A stretch of 64,000 nucleotides of DNA from Saposhnikovia divaricata (Eukaryota > Streptophyta > Magnoliopsida > Apiales > Apiaceae). The translations under genes were made by a program, and so were the position numbers. This document shows, piece after piece, positions 57,101 through 64,000 of the stretch. Positions within the stretch are counted from its first letter, which is position 1, and the number at the start of each line of letters is the position of its first letter. The stretch is from contig CM071594.1 in assembly GCA_036435485.1 (NCBI GenBank), positions 200,224,216-200,288,215 on the forward strand, read 5' to 3'. The notes beneath the pieces were generated by a model. That model saw nothing but the letters and a program-made list of their open reading frames with translations. It was not told the DNA's origin and searched no databases.

Positions 57101-57168
57101 CTCAACACCCTTAAACCCAACCATCTCTCTTTTAAATTTTCCCAACCCCCGATCCAAACTGGCCCTAA

Positions 57169-58205
57169 GGGGTTAGTGCCACCCAACATAAAGAGAAGCA
57201 CATCAGCCCTCTCCTTCTACCTGATTGTATTTTTACAATTATACAAGTTTGTCACATGTTCAGTTGCATAAATATTATTCAGATAAGAACAAGCATAATA
57301 TATCTCTAGATCGTCGCTAGTTATCAATTAGGGAAATGCTAAGTAGAACAGGCTTTACATTTGACATTTTTGGTTAATCTTGTAAAAATGTCAATAAACA
57401 CAATACGCAACACTAATGAAAGATAAAGACACGTATATATGTAGTGACAGACCAAGGCACCAAGCAACAGATTACAGGGTACCAACCTGAACTCATCAGA
57501 ATATCAAAACCTTTTGGTGCATTTGTGATTTGACCACCTGAAATGCTATCTATAAAACTTAGTTAATCAATAAGCAAACGACATTGCTGCAATCAAATAA
57601 TTCATGGGTGATAACATAAGGTTAGCTTCTGTCAGGCACCGCCCAATTAGATACATGCATCTTTATAAAAAAAAACTCACTTGTCTTGGCCTGGAATGCT
57701 ATGTTTTTTGTTAGTTTACTTTAAGATGAGGTAGAGCTACTGAATTTAATAGTACAATTGCTGAATTGCTAATTACAAATGAAGAATACTGTTTCTATAA
57801 AAAAATGTCATTACAAAGTCACAGCTGATATAATATAACATTTTATATTTGTTGATCAAATGCTGCACATGTTTATATTGATGAAGACTTGCATGTTTAT
57901 ATTGGTGCCTACTGATATTGAAAGTTGTTTTGTAATATCATTAAGACTCAGCCTAATTTAAGAAAGTCAGTGCCTGTCAAATGAATCAGCCAGTATAAGA
58001 TAATGATATAATGACATCTTTGGTTTCAAATTGATCAGATGGCGTACCTCTTGATAGCTAAAGAAAATTTAGCCAGTTTCCTCAGCAACTTAATCACTGT
58101 TTTTCCTCTAAATTAAAAATCTAAAATAATAAAATATTATAAACTTTACATCACAACATAAGGCAAAATGTACATCATTTAATCACTAATAAGTTATAAC
58201 AAGTA
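57169..58205. other. AT-rich DNA, no gene recognised
   Basis: About 1 kb without a usable frame or recognised repeat. Confidence 0.55.
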
Positions 58206-58385
58206 GGGGTGTGCACGGATCGGTTCGGCTCGGTTTTTGGTAAAAACCGTTACCAAACCGCATATGTCGGTTCAGTTCGGTTTCTACGTATTAACCGTAA
58301 CCGAACCGTCTACAACGGTTATTTTTGGTTCGGTTAACCATTCATCGATTTCGGTTTTTTTCGGTTGTTTACCTAGTTAAAAGTT
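58206..58385 (+). mobile_element. hAT-type MITE fragment
   Basis: TAGGGGTGTGCACGGATCGG followed by GGTTCGG repeats and ACCGTTACCAAACCG; same family as 43089. The right end is missing. Confidence 0.6.
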
Positions 58386-58577
58386 TATACAAATTTGATA
58401 ATATTTAGCTTGAAAATAATATTTAGCTTGAAAATTTGTTTTCAATAGAAAATTTTGAGAATTAAAGGTTCTGCACCATGAAATAAAAAGGTCATAAAAT
58501 CTTTGGTTTGGACTATCTATTATGTATTTTAAATAATTTATAGGGATTCAGAAAGTTGCCGACTAAAATTTGTAAAT

Positions 58578-58858
58578 ATGAGCACCCTCCTGTTCAAGAG
58601 AGGTGAAATAGATAGGCTTGTAGAGATACCCGGAAGAATTCTGGAACAAAACGTGTTGTCGACTGTCCAAGCTTCCACGACATCTTCCAACACAGGAGAA
58701 GACCAGGACAGGAAGTGGTATCCTTAATATATTCGCTAAGGGATGTTGCAGACTTGCAGTACTGTACGCAACCTCAACCTCTGATGAGGAAATTGTGAGA
58801 GAAAATAAGCGGCTTCGAGAAGAGAATGCCGCACTCAAACATCACTAGATGCCCAATA
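58578..58858 (+). pseudogene. Possible gene fragment with leucine-zipper-like end
   Basis: Two short readable pieces in different frames: ATG 58578 (MSTLLFKRGEIDRLVEIPGR, about 49 codons) and, ending at TAG near 58847, EEIVRENKRLREENAALKHH, a heptad-type helix. Base composition is higher in GC than the surroundings. I do not recognise the source; it may be a relic or captured exon. Confidence 0.25.
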
Positions 58859-59290
58859 TTATATAGTAAATAATATATTATATATGATTATATGATAATA
58901 TTTCTGAATAATAATATATCTGATTGGTCCTAGTATTTCTTCTCGGAGGCATTTTTCTGAATAATCAACAATCATTATATATCCATAAGCATACATCTTT
59001 CCGCAACATAGCATAATATATTCTAACAATTCTAATATAGCATAAGTACGATATCGAAAATCCAAAACAATTACTCGCGATAATAAAATACGGAAATGAC
59101 AACTGAAATAAACGATAACAATATCGATGATATCCACCGATACGAAATATCCAAAGGTCCATAATACCAACCAACATAAAGTACGAAATACCGAGAATAC
59201 TGAAAAATGATAAAGTCTAGCACTTAGCAACACACTGCTGATAATAGAATGGCTATACTATACGCCATCTCACAAACCCATAATATAAAA

Positions 59291-59625
59291 CTAATTAGCC
59301 TGCAACCGGGTAATCACACGCTGGAGCTCATCCACCATCATCTGAACCATCGTATAGCTCTCCCAATCACGATGAGGTGGCATAGTGCGAAGCCTCTCGT
59401 TAGCCATCTGGGTGAGTGACTGAAGCCTAGAGACAAGAGACGGATCATGATCCTCGGGTACACTCTCATCATCCTCGTACAGTGCATCAACCCTCTTCTG
59501 AAGCTGAGTATTCTACCATAAAGATGATCACACTCTAAGAGCAACTCCTGATAAATGGGCAAAGGTACTGTAGCTGGAATCTCTGCAGGAGGTGGAGCTG
59601 AAGGTCCAATAGCTCGCTGCCAATA
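59291..59625 (-). pseudogene. Extra ORF of the second Tekay, frameshifted
   Basis: The first part reads AIGPSAPPPAEIPATVPLP then YQELLLECDHLYG; a frameshift near 59517 moves the frame to TQLQKRVDALYEDDESVPED and on to DELQRVITRLQAN, TAG 59293-59291. Like the ORF at 12289-13233 it lies between primer site and gag, is Pro-rich then helical, and ends in a short helix with LQ pairs. Just upstream ATTGGCAG could be a 3' splice site, preceded by (TA)n at 59631-59682. Confidence 0.55.
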
Positions 59626-59688
<63 letters not shown>

Positions 59689-59873
59689 TGCGTCAGATAA
59701 ACTTAAGATATATTACTTAAACACTCTTGTTAATAAGATCCAATCATTCCTATTCTTTTATAAATAACATACTATTTACATTCTAAATGTGTTTCTACTT
59801 TAATCCTAAGTGAATATTATTATGTGATCTATCTTGTTACCTAAACCTATATTGTTCAGTGACTCAAACCTGT

Positions 59874-59886
59874 GGCTCTGATACCA
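59874..59886 (-). promoter_or_regulatory. Primer-binding site of the second Tekay (tRNA-Met)
   Basis: TGGTATCAGAGCC on the minus strand, four bases after the LTR end TCACA at 59891. Confidence 0.9.
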
Positions 59887-59890
59887 AACC

Positions 59891-62800
59891 TGTGACGACC
59901 CCAAATCCTTAACTAGAATTAACTAGGTAATGATAAAGCATGCATATTAATTAATTAAGTATTACCAAATCCTACACCAAGACTGCCAACAGGTAAGAGT
60001 TTGAACAATATTACAAGTTATCAACATTATTAATATTACAAACCATATTAATTCTAAATCCCCAAAAGTTCTTACAGATCAAAATTTTAAGTTATACTAA
60101 TGCCGAAGCCATTAGGTCGCCACTCCCTTCTACCTAAATAAAACGCCTTCTATAGGCTAGTCCTGATCCACCACAATTCTTACGAGCGGTCTCAAGTGTC
60201 CTTACCATCTTCTTGTTTCACTGTAAGGTTAGGAAGGAAAAACATTATAATTGAGCCAAATGCCCAGCAAGTGTATAATCGAACAATGTAAAAACTGGTA
60301 GAATAAATCAAATGTAAAGCAAGATATAATAATCTGCAACTGAAAGTTATCAACTGAATCAACAACAAATAAGATGAATAGGAATTGGAATATCTGATAA
60401 GACGCTACGAGCAAAGCTGGGTGATCAGCCCACGTCAGAGCTCCGAACCCGTATATCCAATATGTGTTCTCAAATATAAGGGGATCCCAGGCACACATTG
60501 GCCTATAATGATAACATAATAATTTGGACCGGCGCCTCGGTCAAAATAAAATTCCATCCAATTACATTAGAGTCAAATGAAAAATTGTGTCAAGTTCAAT
60601 TCGTCTCAATGAAGCAATAATATCAATATTATAACAATTTCTGATCAACAAGAATAGGAATTTAAGATTTCAAATAAATGTCAAGGCAAAATGAAGAAAG
60701 TTAATCAATTTGGATTCTTGGGAGTTGGGATTCTGTTTAGTATAATTTGGTCAAGTCAAGAAAGATAAATCAAGAATCAATAAATGTCTCAAGGTAAAAA
60801 GAAGTTTATTGTACAAGAAGACATCTATATGATCAGTTCAAGAATTCAAGATAGTATGAATTGGTTCTAAGTAATATGGTCATTGTAATTGAAGTGAAAG
60901 AATGTAGTTACGAATTTAGTTAAGCAAATGAGTTTCGAAATTTTGGTATTGGTGAACAAGTCAAATTAGGTTCAAGGGTTATATAATCAATCCCAAGGTA
61001 CACAACGGTAATAAGGTCAAAAGAGCGTGATACCAATTCAAAACAAAACAACGATTCAATATCTCATAGCATTTATCATATGGTAATAATAAAGGTAGGG
61101 TAGTACACTTGCCATAAAACACGAGATTGCACTTAAAAAGCTTTCTCTTCGATCGGCTCCTTGCCTGGTCTCCTACTCGGACCTATAACAATATAATCAA
61201 TATCTTATTTTCCCCTCATTGTTTACATATCACTAGACAACTTAATAATACTAACGCCCCAACGATATAACCATACTATATACACATATTCTTATATACA
61301 CATAGCCACATTGATCACATAGCACGTAAAGTCGCATAACATATCTTATATCAATAAATATATTATCTATACTTATATATTACACTTCCTAATTTAATTT
61401 TAATATCTATCTAAGCATGAATCACAATTCATTTAACTCCATATAATCACACGACTCCATAATTCAATATCATATTGCATAATTTCCAAAAGGACAATTA
61501 ATATAAAATCCAAGTTTTGAAATCTAAACCTGACCAGTTTTGAAAGAATAATATTTTACCATATCTAAATGGACTCAAACAGAAAAGGTCAAAACATAAA
61601 AGTTGTAGAGTTCTCTGAGATCTTTCCAAAATGATAAGCCTCATTAAAAATGATTAGATAATGAATTAAGAATCATGAAAACAAACAGACTATTCTTGCA
61701 GAATTCGACGTAGTCACTAGAGTAATCTTACTAAATCATGTACCAAACTACATTTTTAACAAAAACATTGTAAACAAGAATTATAGCTTCTTAAATTATC
61801 TACACAAGTTGATAAAATTCAACACCTATGAATTTTTCAAGAAACAGGGTACTTAAGAAGATTCAGGAGCACTCGACAAAGATTCAAAAATAACAATTAT
61901 TAGATAGCTGATTTACACAAAACTTAAAGAATAAAAGTTGTAGAGAAATCTTATATCTTTCTAACAGAGGTGGATTCACAGGGTTTCGACAAATAGTGGA
62001 TTAATTATGATTTTTTGAAAGAGCACAGACTCGCAGTTTCGAAATCAGCAGAGCATGACATACTAAAATGACCATAACTCTTAGCTCACAAATCAAAATC
62101 CAGAAATTCTTTTTCGTAGATAAACTACACTCCACATAAAACAAATTCACAGAAGAAACTTTTTCCAAAATAGACTTTAATCAAGATGAAAATTATTGCC
62201 CAAAATAGAACAGTTTTTACAAGATTTTTCAGGATTGAATTCAATTTACATTCACCATAATACTACAACCTACAAGCAAGAAACCATACACTTAAGATCA
62301 TAATTCACAAGTATATACATACACAAGTACTTATACTTCTACCATTCTCAATCTTAACCCATCAATTTACATATACATATCATCAATTATCAATACCCAC
62401 ATATATATACATCATGTAAACTCATAAAAACTTAAGCCCATCACAAATTTCAACTTAACAATTCATAAAAACTAACATGCACTCATATAACGCATACTAA
62501 TCATGTAAAATCATCCTATTGATCCTTGCATGCAAACCCCTGGCTCACTTTCGATCATGGCCGAAGGTTTTTGGGTTCTCCGGAGAGCCCGAAATTCGTG
62601 GGTCTCTACCACGGAGTAATACCCAATCATAATCACCCACAAAACTTACCTTGATGCTTGATTTTCGAGAAACCCTAATTTAAAAAGTGAAGAAACTTGA
62701 AATCCAAGAACATGAGGTTGTAGAGAATTACAAGAGGAGTTTTTTCATAACTAGCACTTGATATTTGTTGGAAAAATTACCTTGAGATGGTGCTTGAGGT

Positions 62801-63605
62801 TTAATGGAGTTTGAGAGAATTTTGAGAGAAAAGGGGAGAGACACGGACACGGGGAGAAAGACAGGGGGCTTGGTCGTGTAAAAGAAAAGAAAAGAAAAGG
62901 GATGGGTGGGTTTTGTATAGTCACACACACATCACACATTAATCTAACACACTTTTAATAAAATAAAGACTTGTAAAAATCTAATTACAACACATATTGG
63001 GTTTTAAAAATAAAATATTGACATATATAATTAAATCACAAATTCTCTTCCTCAAGGTATTTTAAAAATATTTTTAAGATCAATATATAATAAAATTTGG
63101 ATTTTACGAGAATAATAAATAGAAAAATCATTATAAAATACTTTAATTCGAAATTAAATCAAACCTTTATCTTTAAAAAGTATCTAAATACATAAAGACA
63201 ATAAAACAAGAAATTTCATGATTTTTACTAACTCCAATAATTTTACAAAAAAATGTTTAAACGAATTAAAATCATATTTCTACACATTTTTTTAAAAGTA
63301 TGTAAAATTTAATATAAATTCATATCATTACATCTAGAATTTATTTAATCATATAATGACTCACCAATTAAAGCACATATTTTATTTTTACTAGCTCCAA
63401 CTTTTTAAACAAATATTTAAGCGAATAAAATTATACTTAATATCTTTAAAAGTATTCATAAAATCCATAACTTCACCTTAACACACCTAACAATTATGTT
63501 CACAAAACATGTCAACAACCATATTATCACATAACAACTCATCAATTAAAATATTCTTATATTAATATAATATAATTACAAGGTACGAAATTCCCAGATA
63601 TTACA
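59891..63605 (-). mobile_element. 5' LTR of the second Tekay, 3.7 kb
   Basis: TGTAATATC...GGGGTCGTCACA on the minus strand, no coding content. CACTT (63606-63610, plus strand) would be one target-duplication copy; the partner is lost with the missing 3' half. Confidence 0.8.
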
Positions 63606-63671
63606 CACTTCTCATCAAAAAACACATTTTTGGAGCACTTCTCTCCATGGTGCACATAATCACCCAAAATT

Positions 63672-64000
63672 CTAAAGAAGAGGTTCTCCCTCGACCATCA
63701 TGTTTTCTTCATCCATTTGGGATCTACAATTTTTTGCCAAATGCCCATATCTTTTGCAGCGGAAACATTGTGGCTTTCCTTTGTGCCAGCAGTCCTTTTC
63801 TTCATGACCCATCTTATGACAGTGGTTGCATTGAACTTTGCCTTTTGAGGATGAGGCTTTAGCTATTAGGAGTCCCTCAATTTTTCCTCCATTTTCTTCC
63901 TTTTTCATGATCCTCCTTTGATCCACAGCATGAAGTGAATTGATCAATTCTGAAACAGTTAATGTCGAGAGATCTTTAGTATCTTTAAGTGAGGAAATTT
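63672..64000 (-). pseudogene. gag: Ty1/copia gag C-terminus with two zinc knuckles (partial)
   Basis: The frame is open from the window edge to TAG 63674-63672. It has the end of the copia Gag domain (LSTLTVSELINSLHAVDQRR), then knuckles CNHCHKMGHEEKDC and CFRCKRYGHLAKNC, which bind element RNA. The stop lies where gag-pol usually continues to protease, so it may be premature. The Tekay LTR begins 66 bases further on and cuts the element. Lineage within copia not determined. Confidence 0.82.

Larger units (their letters stand above)
55247..57165 (+). mobile_element. PIF/Harbinger-like element interrupted by a hAT element
   Basis: Ends GGGCCTCTTTTGATTGGGGG and, reverse-complemented, GGGCCAGTTTGGATCGGGGG, each flanked by TAA (55244-55246 and 57166-57168), the 3-bp target of the PIF/Harbinger group. 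Without the nested hAT it is about 1.2 kb, non-coding, and holds the low-complexity array below. Terminal repeats are imperfect, so the family call is moderate. Confidence 0.6.
58860..63605 (-). mobile_element. Truncated second Tekay element: 5' LTR, primer site, extra ORF
   Basis: On the minus strand: LTR 63605-59891, primer site, extra ORF, then about 430 bases of leader, after which the element stops near 58860 without gag-pol. The LTR starts TGTAATATCTGGGAATTTCG, resembling TGTAACGACCGGGAAAATTTCG of the complete Tekay. It lies inside a copia element (63606 on). Confidence 0.8.

Noticed and set aside
56795..57201. ORFs with (Tyr-Ile)n tails
   Set aside because: They translate the (TA)n microsatellite inside the hAT element.
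58859..59233. 124-residue minus-strand ORF
   Set aside because: Leader region of the truncated Tekay between extra ORF and missing gag; AT-rich with no domain.
62728..62939. Two overlapping minus-strand ORFs rich in Pro, Phe and Ser
   Set aside because: Inside the second Tekay LTR in a CT-rich stretch; two frames open at once.

Overview
The window is repeat-dense nuclear DNA of a flowering plant, most likely a eudicot; the species cannot be told from it. I recognise no host gene with confidence. Nearly all readable sequence is layered mobile DNA: LTR retrotransposons of several lineages (Ty3/gypsy Tat, Tekay and Athila-like; Ty1/copia SIRE and one other copia), a copy of a plant pararetrovirus (Caulimoviridae), Helitrons, hAT, PIF/Harbinger-like, CACTA and small inverted-repeat elements. 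Gaps between them are AT-rich and hold microsatellites and worn fragments.

Layout. 1-9060: 3' part of a Tat-lineage Ty3/gypsy element (gag end, protease, RT, two RNases H, integrase). It carries an internal 643-bp tandem duplication, a convergent antisense gene with two introns, a 79-bp palindromic tandem array, a polypurine tract and the 3' LTR. 9073-21414: a complete Tekay chromovirus with 3.1-kb LTRs, a perfect ATTAG target duplication, an extra ORF before gag and a gag-pol frame broken only by stop codons. 21415-~25230 (minus): caulimovirus-like genes in viral order (ORF VII, movement protein, aphid-transmission-factor-like, virion-associated protein, coat protein, start of pol), cut at the start of pol by the Tekay and Tat elements. 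~25250-25601: CACTA terminus. 25602-27836: AT-rich, almost empty. 27837-~41330: an Athila-like LTR and primer site, interrupted by a full-length minus-strand SIRE element (30088-40890); just after the Athila-like primer site lies an unidentified ORF with a near-perfect 75-bp inverted repeat. 41330-46967: AT-rich DNA with hAT-type fragments, a fold-back element, a small MITE and a tRNA-like module. 46968-54171: two related Helitrons head to tail, the first split inside its terminal hairpin by a 3.5-kb solo Tekay-type LTR. 54172-58860: a 198-bp duplication and a PIF/Harbinger-like element with a hAT element nested in it. 58860-63605 (minus): 5' LTR, primer site and extra ORF of a second Tekay element lacking gag-pol. 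63606-64000: part of a copia gag running off the end.

How the parts relate. The window reads as a nested insertion history: elements landed in each other, and several junctions are fixed by target-site duplications. Decay is mainly by in-frame stops, often CAG to TAG, as expected of long-methylated silent DNA. No element here looks able to move by itself, although the Tat antisense gene keeps exact splice phases and the viral block has kept every reading frame.
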